DNA from: Bacillus coahuilensis m4-4
GTDB taxonomy: Bacteria > Bacillota > Bacilli > Bacillales > Bacillaceae_K
Direction of reading: 5' to 3'
Length of the DNA: 64,000 bases
NCBI RefSeq assembly: GCF_000171615.1
Contig: NZ_ABFU01000018.3
Coordinates: 2,822-66,821 of the forward strand
The position numbers were made by a program, and so were the translations under genes. Shown piece after piece: positions 8,302-17,551 of this stretch. Below the pieces are notes generated by a model, which ran no database searches, was not told where the DNA came from, and worked only from the letters and a program-made list of their open reading frames with translations. Each line of letters opens with the position of its first letter. The stretch's first letter is position 1.

Positions 8302-9336
8302 CTATTTAAGAATGGTATCAAGTATATTTAAATTTTTCTCCATTAGCGTAAAGAAGTCTTCATTATTTTGAATATCTTCTTCTGTTAAAACAGATAAATT
8401 GTGCAAATAGGCAGCTTCCGCACCAATTTCATTTTGAATAATCTCACCAATTTTTGCTGATACGTTCTGTTCGAATACTACATACTGGATGTCGTGTTCT
8501 TGAGCCAATTTGATGATATCGGCCAATTGTTTTTGAGAAGGTTCTTCGGTTGAAGAGATACCTGATATGGCAATTTGCTCAATACCATATCGACTTTCCC
8601 AATACCCAAATGCAGCATGAGAAACTAATAGCTCTTTAGACTCCTTTGATTCTAGTAAAGTAGTAAACTCTTGATCCAAATCTACTAGACGAGTTTTAAG
8701 TGTTTCAAAGTTTTCCTCAAACTCTCCTGACATTTCCGGTTTCATAGTTACCAACTGATTTTTTATCGTTTCAGCAAGCTGTAAAGAATAGTTAGGGTCA
8801 ATCCAAATGTGTGAATCTACATCCCCATGATGATGTCCTTCATGTTCATCTTCATGTTGTGTGTCTTCTTCATGATCACTATGCTCATCTTCAGTAGCAT
8901 GATCTTCATGATCACTATGCTCATCTTCAGCGGCATGCTCTTCATCTATGATGCCAGTCAATTCATCAATATCTAGATCCTTTGTTGCTTCTAGGAGAAC
9001 AATTTCCTCAGATTGAAGTGATTCGCTCATTTTATCAGCATACGGCTCCATGCCGTACCCGTTATAAATAAACAGATCGCTCTCAGCGACTTCTATCATT
9101 TGTTTGGTGGTTGGCTCGAAAGTATGTGAATCCGTTCCTGGTGCCATAATAGTTTCAACCTCAACATGCTTTCCTCCAATTTGAGATGCAAAGAAGGCAA
9201 GGGGGTATAAGGTTGTATAAATTTGAATCGTATCATTGTCATGGTTGATTTCAGGTGGTGCGGATGTGGTTGATTGGCACCCAGCTGCCATGACCAATAA
9301 AGATAGAATAGATGGTACTAGTGCTTTCTTTATCAT
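8302..9336 (-). CDS. Zinc (or manganese) ABC transporter substrate-binding lipoprotein
   Basis: The 344-residue protein starts at ATG 9336 after AGGAGGG and carries a lipobox (LLVMAAGC), so the mature protein is anchored at the outer face of the membrane. It belongs to the ZnuA/AdcA cluster A-I binding proteins: metal ligands are expected at the His of TDSHTFEPT, at the His of VDSHIWIDP after the His-rich loop, at the His of LLVSHAAFGYW, and at a C-terminal acidic residue. Between the first two lies an insertion of about 45 residues of His, Asp and Glu, the loop that typically marks zinc specificity. A Zur-like operator lies upstream. No permease or ATPase gene adjoins it, so the partners are encoded elsewhere. 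Confidence 0.85.
   Translation of the reverse strand: MIKKALVPSILSLLVMAAGCQSTTSAPPEINHDNDTIQIYTTLYPLAFFASQIGGKHVEVETIMAPGTDSHTFEPTTKQMIEVAESDLFIYNGYGMEPYADKMSESLQSEEIVLLEATKDLDIDELTGIIDEEHAAEDEHSDHEDHATEDEHSDHEEDTQHEDEHEGHHHGDVDSHIWIDPNYSLQLAETIKNQLVTMKPEMSGEFEENFETLKTRLVDLDQEFTTLLESKESKELLVSHAAFGYWESRYGIEQIAISGISSTEEPSQKQLADIIKLAQEHDIQYVVFEQNVSAKIGEIIQNEIGAEAAYLHNLSVLTEEDIQNNEDFFTLMEKNLNILDTILK
8871..8942. repeat. Two tandem 36-bp units in the metal-binding loop
   Basis: The units at 8871-8906 and 8907-8942 both begin CATGATCACTATGCTCATCT and differ at only a few bases near their ends. They encode repeated HSDHE(D/E)-type peptides in the histidine-rich loop, an in-frame duplication that changes loop length. 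Confidence 0.8.
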
Positions 9337-9393
9337 ATAATTCCCTCCTTGTAGGGATTGATAAATCCTACATAATATCGCTAATCGATTATA

Positions 9394-9408
9394 TCGTAAT
9401 CGTTACGG
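9394..9408. promoter_or_regulatory. Zur-like operator upstream of the zinc-binding lipoprotein gene
   Basis: TCGTAATCGTTACGG lies 58 bases before the start codon and matches the Bacillus Zur consensus TCGTAATNATTACGA at 12 of the 14 fixed positions. Repression under zinc sufficiency is inferred. Confidence 0.65.
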
Positions 9409-9662
9409 ATTGTAAACAAGAATATTTCCGATTTAATATTTTTCCAGTTGATATAGTATGAGAGTAGTATCGTTAAAAAGTTCTGATTACTTTGTTATTT
9501 GCTAACTGGGTAAAAATGTGTAGAGTCAAAAGACTATTCATTGTATGATAATTAAATCTTGTTTAGAAGATAGGAAAATTGGGAATAAATTTCTATCCAA
9601 CTCTCCCCTAAAAAGATAGAGAGTGATAGAAGGGTATAGTAAAGGAATCTTTAGGAGGCAAC

Positions 9663-10660
9663 ATGACATCACGTAATCCATATTTTGATAACGGAAAAGC
9701 GATTCTCATTTTTTTCGTTTATTCTTGGGCATACTTTATCTGGAATGCTTGGAGAAAATCAATTAATAGATAGTATTTATCTCTTTATCTATTTGTTTCA
9801 CATGCCTGCATTTATTTTTATCTCTGGCTTCTTTGCTAGAAAAATACAAACATGGGAACAGTTTTTCAAAAATAATAAAAAAAATATTAGTACCATATAT
9901 CATTTTTCAACTCTTGTATACCTATTATTATAGGGGTGTTTATGGAGATGCCATAGAATTTACCCTTCTTTCTCCTAGATGGGCATTATGGTTTTTATTG
10001 AGCTTATTTTGTTGGCAGCTGCTGCTTGTACCATTTTCAAGGTTGAAAAAGGGGGTAGTCTTTGCCGTTCTTCTTTCACTCGTTATAGGGTATATTGATG
10101 GGATTGGAGAAACGTTGACTTTATCTCGAACCTTCTTCTTTTTCCCATTTTATCTTATCGGATATAAGTTAGATTGGGACACTCTAGACAGAGTGTTCAA
10201 TCGTTTAGATAAAAAGATTACGATAGTAAGTGGAGCTTTCGTATTTTTACTAATCTATCTAGTAGGAGATATTGGGGTAAGAGAATGGCTTTACGGGAGA
10301 GTCCCCTATGAAGATGTTCTAAACCAAAGTGCACTATTGGGAAGTGTTTATAGGATGATCGTCTATATTGCCATGGGAATTGTGACATTTTTGTTCTTAC
10401 GTCTAATTCCAAGAAAAACATTATCTATTACACCTGTTGGCTCGATCACTTTGTTTATGTATCTATTTCACATGTTTATCTTAAAGTTTGTGAAAGAATC
10501 GACGGTGTATGAATGGATTCATGAACATCACCAATATTATCTGTTGGTCGTTATTTCTTTGATTGTCTATTTTATATTAACAAGAAAATTAGTTATCCGT
10601 TTAGGAGAGATTTTGACCTTTTCACCACTTCATACTAACAAAGTGAAATCCGCGAGATAA
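9663..10660 (+). CDS. Acyltransferase-3 family membrane protein (two frameshifts)
   Basis: ATG 9663 follows TTAGGAGGCAAC. The frame is broken twice: near 9718-9720 (one T too many) and at 9840-9844 (five A where four restore the frame). The repaired product, about 330 residues, starts MTSRNPYFDNGKAILIFF and continues VILGHTLSGM..., then LFHMPAFIFISGFFARKY. The R/N-x3-D-x-x-K and H-T-L pattern and the H-x-P-x-F-x-x-x-G-F-F motif are typical of acyltransferase-3/fucose-4-O-acetylase proteins, which acylate cell-surface sugars. About ten membrane helices follow. It stands alone between the zinc lipoprotein gene and the mtn cluster; the substrate cannot be predicted. Confidence 0.7.
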
Positions 10661-10675
10661 ATCGCGGATTTTCTT
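10646..10675. terminator. Terminator overlapping the end of the acyltransferase gene
   Basis: AAATCCGCGA (10646-10655) pairs perfectly with TCGCGGATTT (10662-10671), followed by TCTTTATAT. The acyltransferase stop codon lies in the loop, and it can also end mtnD transcription from the other side. Confidence 0.75.
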
Positions 10676-10691
10676 TATATTATTAATGGAA

Positions 10692-11231
10692 TTAGTTGAC
10701 ATATTCTGTGTCTGTGTAAGGAGTTGCTACCCATCCTTCCATTTCTACAAATAAGCGGACGGCGATAACCTGTTTGTCCTCTTGTAAAGTAAAGAAGTGA
10801 GGGTTACCTTCAGGAACGCTAATTACATCTCCAGGTTCTAGATTCACATCAAAATAACCTGTTGCTTCGTCTCCTTTAATAATGAAGATTCCATGTCCAG
10901 AAAGGATGGCGCGTACTTCATCTTCTGAGTGAGTGTGAATCTCTTCAAATTTCCTTACTAACTCTAGAATATTAGGTGTTGATTCTGACAATGCGACAAT
11001 ATCCCAAATTTTATAGCCTCTCCTAGCAGATAGTTCATTTATTTCACTCTTAAAAAGGGCTAATAATTCCTCTTTTTCTTCTGGAGTTAGATTGAACTTA
11101 TTCTGGAATGAAGTAGGAATTTTTTCAACATTCCAATGCTCATATAGTACGCCTTGCGTTTGTAAAAATTGTTTCACCTCTACTTGGTTGACAATTTTTT
11201 CTTTTGTTTGGCGAAGGGTAATCGTTGCCAT
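10692..11231 (-). CDS. mtnD: Acireductone dioxygenase
   Basis: This 179-residue cupin has the metal-binding motif IHTHSEDEVR (His, His, Glu) and the later His in GNPHFFTL, the four ligands of ARD enzymes. The reaction converts 1,2-dihydroxy-5-methylthiopentene (acireductone) to 2-keto-4-methylthiobutyrate and formate when Fe(II) is bound; the Ni form gives the off-pathway products. It is the last gene of the minus-strand operon mtnWXBD and starts with its own AGGAGG site 13 bases after mtnB. The cytoplasmic product feeds the aminotransferase MtnE. Confidence 0.93.
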   Translation of the reverse strand: MATITLRQTKEKIVNQVEVKQFLQTQGVLYEHWNVEKIPTSFQNKFNLTPEEKEELLALFKSEINELSARRGYKIWDIVALSESTPNILELVRKFEEIHTHSEDEVRAILSGHGIFIIKGDEATGYFDVNLEPGDVISVPEGNPHFFTLQEDKQVIAVRLFVEMEGWVATPYTDTEYVN

Positions 11232-11243
11232 ACGTTTTTCCTC

Positions 11244-11852
11244 CTATACTAGTAATCTTCTTTTAACATGGAGTTGAAATAAAAATTCCCATGCCTCTAA
11301 CTGTTTTTTTGCTTCAAACGCAGTAGTTGCCCATACCGTAATCCCGTGATTATGAATGAGTACAGCTCCTTGATCACCTAGTACATGCTTTGACAGTTCA
11401 GCCGCGAGTTGAGGGATGTGGGCGAAATTGTGAATGATGGGAATGGTTACTTCAGCATCTTCTTCCCAAAAACCTAATGCTTTAATGAGCTCATTATGCT
11501 TAAATGTGATGAATCCTTCTTTATGAAATATGTCAGAAAGGACGTTATTCTCCACGGTATGAACATGTAAGCAACAACCTGCATTTGTTTTTTTATATAT
11601 TTCTTGATGTAATAGTGTTTCAGCAGATGGTTTTAAACCATTATCTTCAAGAGGAATTCCCTCTCGGTCTACTAGTAAAAAATCATCATCCGTTCGCTGA
11701 CGTTTATCCCTACCACTTGCAGAGACCAAAAACGTTAATGGGGAATCTGACACTTTAATAGAAAGATTTCCACTTGTTCCATAGAACCAATCTCGGTCTG
11801 CTAATTCATCTTTAATATCTGCTAGTATCCTCCATTCTGTACTGTAGCTCAT
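11244..11852 (-). CDS. mtnB: Methylthioribulose-1-phosphate dehydratase
   Basis: The start at 11852 overlaps the mtnX stop in an ATGA arrangement, so translation is probably coupled; an earlier in-frame ATG at 11864 is possible but not favoured. The protein (202 residues) is a class II aldolase-fold enzyme: [13 protein letters not shown] near the N-terminus, then zinc ligands in HVHTVENN and HNHGITVW. It dehydrates methylthioribulose-1-phosphate to 2,3-diketo-5-methylthiopentyl-1-phosphate, the substrate of MtnW. Confidence 0.93.
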   Translation of the reverse strand: MSYSTEWRILADIKDELADRDWFYGTSGNLSIKVSDSPLTFLVSASGRDKRQRTDDDFLLVDREGIPLEDNGLKPSAETLLHQEIYKKTNAGCCLHVHTVENNVLSDIFHKEGFITFKHNELIKALGFWEEDAEVTIPIIHNFAHIPQLAAELSKHVLGDQGAVLIHNHGITVWATTAFEAKKQLEAWEFLFQLHVKRRLLV

Positions 11853-12520
11853 ATTGGGATCCATTCCTTTTCTAAAATGTGTATGACTTCATGGAAAGAG
11901 TGAAAATCTTTATACGGTAACCCTAGGCTTTGACATTCATCTGACAATACTTTTCCACATGAAAGCGTCAAATCTGCTAGTTTTGCTGCTTCAATATCAG
12001 TGACGGAGTCTCCTATCATTATGACCTTTTCATATGATTGTCCAATTTTTCGAATGATGGAAGGTTTACAGCAGCCACACTCATTTTGACAAGCTGAGTC
12101 ACACGTATAGGGCCAAATGATGCGGATTTTTTCATGTGAAAAATCGGCTTCATTACAATAAATGTCATCTATCGAAACGAAACCAGCTAAAATGGGATAA
12201 ATAAAGAAATCGATCCCTCCACTAACAATCGTTAATGGAATCTCTTCTGTTTGACAATACCCAATCAATTCTTCAAATCCTGGCCGAATTGTGGCTGTAG
12301 ATACTAAATGCTGACGAAATTCCTTTTGTCTAGAAGAGGGGAGAAAGGAGAATAATCTGCCTACACCGTCTTGAATGGGTACATCCTTCGTAAGAATTTG
12401 TTGAATAATAGTCTTTGCTTCCTTCGGAGCATAGGTGTTCATTAATTCAATAATGTTATCATTCATCGTAATAGTTCCATCAAAATCACAGTAAATATGG
12501 AGTGGTCGTCTTCTAGTCAT
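11849..12520 (-). CDS. mtnX: 2-hydroxy-3-keto-5-methylthiopentenyl-1-phosphate phosphatase
   Basis: This HAD-family phosphatase has the nucleophile motif [11 protein letters not shown] at residues 11-21, the motif II Ser in TIVSGG, and [10 protein letters not shown] near the C-terminus. The cysteine cluster [14 protein letters not shown] is characteristic of MtnX. I place the start at ATG 12520 ([14 protein letters not shown]), which overlaps the mtnW TAA by one base; ATG 12529 is an alternative. It removes phosphate from the MtnW product to give acireductone. Confidence 0.92.
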   Translation of the reverse strand: MTRRRPLHIYCDFDGTITMNDNIIELMNTYAPKEAKTIIQQILTKDVPIQDGVGRLFSFLPSSRQKEFRQHLVSTATIRPGFEELIGYCQTEEIPLTIVSGGIDFFIYPILAGFVSIDDIYCNEADFSHEKIRIIWPYTCDSACQNECGCCKPSIIRKIGQSYEKVIMIGDSVTDIEAAKLADLTLSCGKVLSDECQSLGLPYKDFHSFHEVIHILEKEWIPI

Positions 12521-13721
12521 TATTGCCATGTTTGTAGTGCTACCTTTAGCTCATTTTGGTGTTTTGAAGGATGGAACAGAGATCTTCCAAATGAAACGTT
12601 ATCAATGGCTTGTCTAAAAGCTATTACTCCTTTTGTTGGTCCTTCAGGGTGACCAAATACGCCTCCCCCCGCCATTGATGATGGAGTCCTTACCAAAATC
12701 GTTCATAATTTTTTCTGTTAAGCCAGGATGGATACCGGCTGATGGAACAGAAAAGCACTTCTTAAAATATGGATCTTCCCCAATCAACTCTTGATGGAGC
12801 TTTAATGCGTCACTTCTGTCCATTGCAACGCTACCATATGGAGAAGCAAATAAAACAAAATCGGCGCCAGCTATTCGTAACAGCTTTCCGAGTAAAAGAG
12901 AAGGTGAAATACCGTATTCATTTGAACTTGTCATGGCTCCACTTACTGCAGGGTGGACCATAATGGGTACACGGACAAAAGGGTCTTCCCGTAGTGTTTG
13001 AACTAGATCTATCCCATATGAGAATGCGTTGAGTAATATGATATCTGCCCCTAAATCCGAGGCAAGTCTTGCTCTTTCTATCACTTCATTCGTCTTGCCA
13101 GAAATGTTCACACTATATAATGTTCGATGTCCCGTCTGTTCGTAGGCTTCTTGAAGTGTTCGTTTCATCACTGTTATTCGTTGCTCAAATGGAGTGAATG
13201 AATTTTCAAAAAGAATCTCATCATCTTTGACAATGTCAACGCCACCAAGTGCCAGATTTCTTAATTGATTGGATAGAAAGGTCAAATCTCTACCAATAAC
13301 CCCTTTAAAGATCGCCATTAATAATGGGCGGTCATGAACATTCAGTTTTTGTCGTATATTTTCTAATCCAAATTGAGGGCCTGAAAAATGTTTTTTTAAA
13401 TCGTTAGGAAATTCTAGATCTAGTAATCTAATTTTTCCATCTAACGAAAGTTTTCCAAATACCGTTGTTAGAATCGCAGGAATATCGGGACTGAAATTCA
13501 GTAAAGGGTAGGCAATCTTTATGATGCCTTTGTTCTCTGCTTTCTTATCAGATTTTTCAACAGAAATGACTTCTCCTCTATGTTTAGACAGTTAGTTTTT
13601 TTTCTAAATGTGGTAAATCGGTCCAAGATCCAACGGTGAGTCCTAATGCGATACTTTCTGCTTTTTTTTCGAGATTTTGATATGGGCCATGAACTAAATA
13701 CGTGGCTATAAGGTAGGACAT
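12520..13721 (-). CDS. mtnW: 2,3-diketo-5-methylthiopentyl-1-phosphate enolase, RuBisCO-like (two frameshifts)
   Basis: ATG 13721 follows AGGAGGGAG. The protein begins [31 protein letters not shown], shifts frame near 13592-13593 (one A too many on the coding strand), runs through [10 protein letters not shown], the RuBisCO-type lysine/Asp/Glu metal motif, and shifts again at a six-base C run at 12665-12670 (G6 where G5 restores [10 protein letters not shown]). Repaired length is about 400 residues, normal for the family. It enolises the diketo phosphate in methionine salvage. Expression is governed by the SAM riboswitch just upstream. Confidence 0.88.
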
Positions 13722-13763
13722 ATCGATAACTCCCTCCTTTGCTGTAGGTAAGTATAGTAGTAG

Positions 13764-13805
13764 TCAAAAAAATAACGTCTCTTTTCCTGACAGAAAAGAG
13801 ACGCT
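13764..13805 (-). terminator. mtnW: Riboswitch-controlled terminator upstream of mtnW
   Basis: On the minus strand, AGCGTCTCTTTTC pairs with GAAAAGAGACGTT, followed by a T-rich tract (seven A at 13766-13772 on the plus strand). It lies between the SAM aptamer and mtnW, as expected of an S-box terminator. Confidence 0.85.
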
Positions 13806-13821
13806 AAAGGATATAGACGAA

Positions 13822-13929
13822 ACTCTTATCTCTCAGCATACTTGCTGCAAGAATTAGCACCGTGCCTAATACATTAGGTCGGTTGCCGGGCTTCAAAGGG
13901 CTAGTCCCTCCACCTGCTCTTGATAAGAA
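13822..13929 (-). promoter_or_regulatory. SAM-I (S-box) riboswitch controlling mtnWXBD
   Basis: Reading the minus strand, the conserved pieces appear in order: TTCTTATCAAGAGCAGGTGG, AGGGACTAGCCC, TTGAAGCCCGGCAACC, CACGGTGCTAATTCTTGC and GAGAGATAAGAG. The first and last strands form the P1 helix. Binding of S-adenosylmethionine promotes the downstream terminator, so mtnWXBD is expressed when SAM is low. Confidence 0.92.
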
Positions 13930-13973
13930 CTGTATAAAATTGTTTGATACTGGATTGATTTGGATTATGACAC

Positions 13974-13992
13974 CATTTACACTTTGTGTCAA
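13974..13992 (-). promoter_or_regulatory. Sigma-A type promoter for the mtnWXBD leader
   Basis: The minus strand has TTGACA (13997-side element within 13986-13992 read as TTGACA) and CATAAT (13974-13979). The spacing appears shorter on strict counting than the classic layout, but no better pair is visible just upstream of the aptamer. Confidence 0.4.
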
Positions 13993-14009
13993 CTATTTAT
14001 TTAGAAAAA

Positions 14010-15182
14010 TTAGAAAATATTTAACGCTTTAATACGATGAACAGCTTCTAGTAGCCTATCTTCAGTCGCTAGAAGTCCAACCCGAACATAGCCTTCTCCA
14101 TAACTTCCAAATCCTATTCCTGGTGCTACGACTACATGAGCCTCCTTCAGCAAAAATTCAGAAAAGCTTTCAGACGTATATCCTTTAGGAATTCTAAGCC
14201 AAGCAAAGAATGAGCCAGAAGGAGAGGTAACATCCCAACCAATATCACGAAGTCCATTCACCAAAACATTTCTTCTGGATTCGTACGTTCTGACAAGCTC
14301 GGAAACACAAACTTGTGAGCCTAGTAATGCAGTAGTTGCAGCCTCTTGAATAGCACCAAATAGACTAACATGAAGGTGATCTTGTAAAAGTTCAATACTG
14401 GATATAATATCACTGTTACCTACAGCAAAAGCAACTCTCCAGCCTGCCATATTATACGTTTTAGATAAAGTATATATTTCGATGCCGCATTCTTTAGCTC
14501 CCTCGGTTTGCAAGAAACTTCGGTGTTTTTGATTATCAAAGGAGATGGCTCCATATGCGAAGTCATGAATTACGCATAGTTCATGCCTTTTAGCAAAATC
14601 TGCGGTCTCTATGTAGAAATCCTCAGAAGCAACAGCGCCAGTTGGATTGTTGGGGTAGTTCAAGAACATAACTTTTGCATGTTTAAGAGTCTCTTCGTCT
14701 ATTTCGTTGTAATTTGGTAAGAAATTGTTGTGTTCAAGTAAAGGCATTTCTTTCATCCTTGCACCAGCAAGAGCCAACCCTGATAAGTAATCGGGGTATC
14801 CAGGGTCTGGAACTAACGCGATTTCACCAGGATTTAATATACATTGACTTACCTCAACTAGACCAGCTTTTCCACCAAAAAGAATTGCGACTTCATTGTT
14901 AGGATCTACAAGCACGTCATACTCTCTCTTATAGAATTCAGCAATCGCCTGTTTGAGATAGGTATGTCCTCTAAAGGGGGAATACTTATGGTTTTCTGGT
15001 CGAGCTACAGCTTCTTGCATAGATTTCACGATATGGGGCGGAGTAGGTAAGTCTGGATTGCCTTGTCCCAAATTAATCACATCATAACCCAGTGCAGTAA
15101 TTTGTTGTACATTAGAAACAAGTCGAGCAAAAAATTGTGTAGGAAGATCTTGAATGGTTTTAGATGGTTTAAATGAATTCAT
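14010..15182 (-). CDS. mtnE: Methionine-salvage aminotransferase (PLP-dependent)
   Basis: The 390-residue class I/II aminotransferase has ATG 15182 after GAGGAGATAG. Conserved features are NLGQGNPDLPTPPHIV near the N-terminus, NYPNNPTGA, the Asp/Tyr of HDFAYGAI, the PLP lysine in SKTYNMAGWRV, and the carboxylate-binding Arg in GYVRVGLL. By context it transaminates 2-keto-4-methylthiobutyrate to methionine, the last step of salvage. It is divergent from mtnU, whose product would hydrolyse the ketoglutaramate formed if glutamine is the amino donor. The gene is named mtnE or mtnV depending on the species. Confidence 0.88.
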   Translation of the reverse strand: MNSFKPSKTIQDLPTQFFARLVSNVQQITALGYDVINLGQGNPDLPTPPHIVKSMQEAVARPENHKYSPFRGHTYLKQAIAEFYKREYDVLVDPNNEVAILFGGKAGLVEVSQCILNPGEIALVPDPGYPDYLSGLALAGARMKEMPLLEHNNFLPNYNEIDEETLKHAKVMFLNYPNNPTGAVASEDFYIETADFAKRHELCVIHDFAYGAISFDNQKHRSFLQTEGAKECGIEIYTLSKTYNMAGWRVAFAVGNSDIISSIELLQDHLHVSLFGAIQEAATTALLGSQVCVSELVRTYESRRNVLVNGLRDIGWDVTSPSGSFFAWLRIPKGYTSESFSEFLLKEAHVVVAPGIGFGSYGEGYVRVGLLATEDRLLEAVHRIKALNIF

Positions 15183-15282
15183 ACTATCTCCTCATTCGTA
15201 ACAATTTTCTTGAAATTCTAGTGATTTATGTTATATCGTTAATCCAAACTTGTAAAGAAAAATTTTGAAAGGAAATGACACT

Positions 15283-16065
15283 ATGACAAAAGTAGCTTGT
15301 ATACAAATGGATATCAGCTTTGGTGATCCGGTTAAAAATAGAGAAACCGTCACAAAAGCTTTTCAAAAACTATTCAGAGAAGAAAAAGTCGACGTAGTTG
15401 TATTACCTGAGCTTTGGACCACTGGGTATGATTTAAGCAGAATACATGAAATAGGAGACAAAGACGGGAGAGAAGTAGATTCCTTTTTATCGACTTTAGC
15501 TAAAACGTATAGTACGAACATTGTAGGAGGATCTTTTGCAAACATAACAGATGACGGAGTATTAAACACATTACGAGTGTATGATTCTAAAGGCACTATA
15601 ATCCATGAATATAGTAAAGTACACCTATTTCAGTTAATGAATGAACATCAGTACTTAACTCCTGGAAGTGAAGGAGGGAATTTCTCGTTATCGAATTTCA
15701 AAAGTGCAGTAAGTATTTGCTATGATATACGATTTCCTGAATGGATACGAAAGTCGGTTCTAAACGGTGCTGAAGTTGTATATGTTGTAGCAGAATGGCC
15801 CGATGAAAGATTACACCACTGGAAAACTATTTTAACTGCAAGGGCAATTGAGAATCAGTGCTATATTGTTGCTTGTAATAGGGTAGGCAGTGATCCAGCG
15901 ACATTATTTGGAGGTCACAGCATGGTTATCGATCCATGGGGGAAAATTGTAGCAGAGGCTTCTCAACAAGAAGAAGTGTTACTTGCTAAAATATATCCAG
16001 AAAAAGTAAAAGAAATCCGAAGCCGTATCCCAATCTTTCAAGATAGACGAGAAAATTTATATTAA
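15283..16065 (+). CDS. mtnU: Omega-amidase-like nitrilase of methionine salvage
   Basis: ATG 15283 follows GAAAGGAAATG; a TTG at 15265 is in frame but inside the ribosome binding site. The 260-residue protein has the nitrilase catalytic triad: Glu in VVLPELWTTGY, Lys in EYSKVHLF, and Cys in AVSICYDIRFPEW. MtnU is thought to hydrolyse 2-ketoglutaramate produced when glutamine donates the amino group to 2-keto-4-methylthiobutyrate. It sits head to head with mtnE with a 100-base intergenic region. The promoter for mtnKA overlaps its last codons. Confidence 0.88.
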   Translation: MTKVACIQMDISFGDPVKNRETVTKAFQKLFREEKVDVVVLPELWTTGYDLSRIHEIGDKDGREVDSFLSTLAKTYSTNIVGGSFANITDDGVLNTLRVYDSKGTIIHEYSKVHLFQLMNEHQYLTPGSEGGNFSLSNFKSAVSICYDIRFPEWIRKSVLNGAEVVYVVAEWPDERLHHWKTILTARAIENQCYIVACNRVGSDPATLFGGHSMVIDPWGKIVAEASQQEEVLLAKIYPEKVKEIRSRIPIFQDRRENLY

Positions 16066-16071
16066 AAATGG

Positions 16072-16101
16072 TTGACAAATGTTAGACTGCGCTGATATTG
16101 T
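16072..16101 (+). promoter_or_regulatory. Sigma-A type promoter for the mtnKA leader
   Basis: TTGACA (16072-16077), 18-base spacer, TATTGT (16096-16101), about 35 bases before the SAM aptamer and starting seven bases after the mtnU stop. Confidence 0.7.
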
Positions 16102-16136
16102 TATCATCATATTGAAATTAACTGAATAGTTTGGTC

Positions 16137-16281
16137 TCTTATCAAGAGCAGGCGGAGGGATTTGGCCCGATGATGCCCAGCAACCGACCGTAATACCATT
16201 GTAAAATGGGGCGATGTTCATCGCCAAATGTAAGGCACGGTGCTACTTCCAACAGAATGTAATTGTTCTGGCAGATAAGAG
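16137..16281 (+). promoter_or_regulatory. SAM-I (S-box) riboswitch controlling mtnKA
   Basis: The core elements are TCTTATCAAGAGCAGGCGG, AGGGATTTGGCCC, GATGCCCAGCAACC, AAGGCACGGTGCTACTTCC and GCAGATAAGAGG. The P3 region is extended by an extra hairpin (GGCGATGTTCATCGCC), making this aptamer longer than the one before mtnW. It is expected to switch mtnKA off when SAM is abundant. Confidence 0.93.
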
Positions 16282-16305
16282 GGGAGAAACAATAGTGTGT
16301 ATTCG

Positions 16306-16334
16306 AACCTCTTTCTGTTGAAAGAGGTTTTTTC
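16306..16334 (+). terminator. S-box expression-platform terminator
   Basis: AACCTCTTTC (16306-16315) pairs with GAAAGAGGTT (16320-16329) around a TGTT loop, followed by TTTTTC. It lies between the aptamer and mtnK. Confidence 0.88.
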
Positions 16335-16370
16335 TTTTAATAGGAGAGTCCAACAAGAGAGGGGAAAAGA

Positions 16371-17540
16371 ATGAATACACAATTTGTACCGATTTATCAA
16401 ATGTTGACTGAGGAGACAGCTATAAAATACGTCAAAGACAAGGGGTATCTTGTTCAAAGTGAAAACGTACTTTGTGAAGAAATTGGAGATGGAAATTTAA
16501 ATCTAGTGTTTAGAATTGTGAACGAAAAAGATCAATCCGTTATCGTAAAACAAGCACTTCCCTACGCTAAGGTTGTTGGTGAGAGCTGGCCATTAACCAT
16601 TAAACGAGCTGAAATTGAGGGTAAAGCCCTTCAGTATTTCAGTGAACACACACCACAATTTGTTCCTAAACTTTATGGAACAGATACGCCGCTAGCGATA
16701 AATGTTATGGAGGATCTATCAGACTATAAGATTTTAAGAACTGGGTTAATGGAAGAAGGCAATTATCCAGATTTACCGGAGCATATTGGAGAATTCTTGG
16801 CTCATACACTTTTTTACAGCTCTGATTTTGGATTACATCAAGGTAAGAAAAAAGAAAGAGTGGCGGAGTTTGTTAATCCAGAACTTTGTAAAATAACAGA
16901 AGACCTAGTGTTTACGGATCCTTTTTATCCAAGTGAATCGAATAATTTTGAGCTTGAATTACAAAAAGATGTAGAGACCATTTGGCACGATCCTATTTTA
17001 AAGCTAGAAGTTGCGAAATTAAAAAGAAAATTTTTAACTGAAGCAGATTGTTTAGTACACGGGGATCTTCACACTGGGAGTATATTCGTAACAGGGAATA
17101 GTACAAAGGTGATTGATCCTGAATTTGCATTTTACGGACCGATCGGTTTTGACATCGGGCAATTTTTCGCCAATATTCTATTAAATGCTCTAAGTGTGGA
17201 GGAAGAATTACAGTCAAAGAGGCTTCAAATCATATCCAAAACATGGGACGTATTCTCTCAAACCTTTTCATCACTTTGGACATATAGTGAAGTGGAACCC
17301 TTTGTAGAAGTGGATGCTTTTTTAGAGGACGTATTAAAGCATACTTGGCGGGATAGTCTTGGATTTGCCGGTTGTGAAATCATCCGTAGAACTATTGGCT
17401 TAGCTCATGTTGCAGATCTAGATTCTATTCAGGATCAAAAAACAAGAATAAAAGTAAAGAAACAAGCATTAGCTCTAGGTAGAAGGCTGATTACTCAACG
17501 AACCATTATTCCATCTCCTAACCAGTTAAGTTTGTATTAG
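16371..17540 (+). CDS. mtnK: S-methyl-5-thioribose kinase
   Basis: The 389-residue protein starts at ATG 16371 after AGAGGGGAAAAG. It is an aminoglycoside-phosphotransferase-fold kinase: an ATP-binding Lys in [11 protein letters not shown], the catalytic loop [11 protein letters not shown], and the Mg-binding [13 protein letters not shown] motif that distinguishes MtnK. It phosphorylates methylthioribose to methylthioribose-1-phosphate using ATP. mtnA follows after 11 bases and both lie under one SAM riboswitch. Confidence 0.94.
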   Translation: MNTQFVPIYQMLTEETAIKYVKDKGYLVQSENVLCEEIGDGNLNLVFRIVNEKDQSVIVKQALPYAKVVGESWPLTIKRAEIEGKALQYFSEHTPQFVPKLYGTDTPLAINVMEDLSDYKILRTGLMEEGNYPDLPEHIGEFLAHTLFYSSDFGLHQGKKKERVAEFVNPELCKITEDLVFTDPFYPSESNNFELELQKDVETIWHDPILKLEVAKLKRKFLTEADCLVHGDLHTGSIFVTGNSTKVIDPEFAFYGPIGFDIGQFFANILLNALSVEEELQSKRLQIISKTWDVFSQTFSSLWTYSEVEPFVEVDAFLEDVLKHTWRDSLGFAGCEIIRRTIGLAHVADLDSIQDQKTRIKVKKQALALGRRLITQRTIIPSPNQLSLY

Positions 17541-17551
17541 GAGAGGATATC

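Noticed and set aside
13804-13992. 62-codon minus-strand ORF
   Set aside because: It lies over the SAM riboswitch and its terminator, whose RNA motifs explain the sequence.
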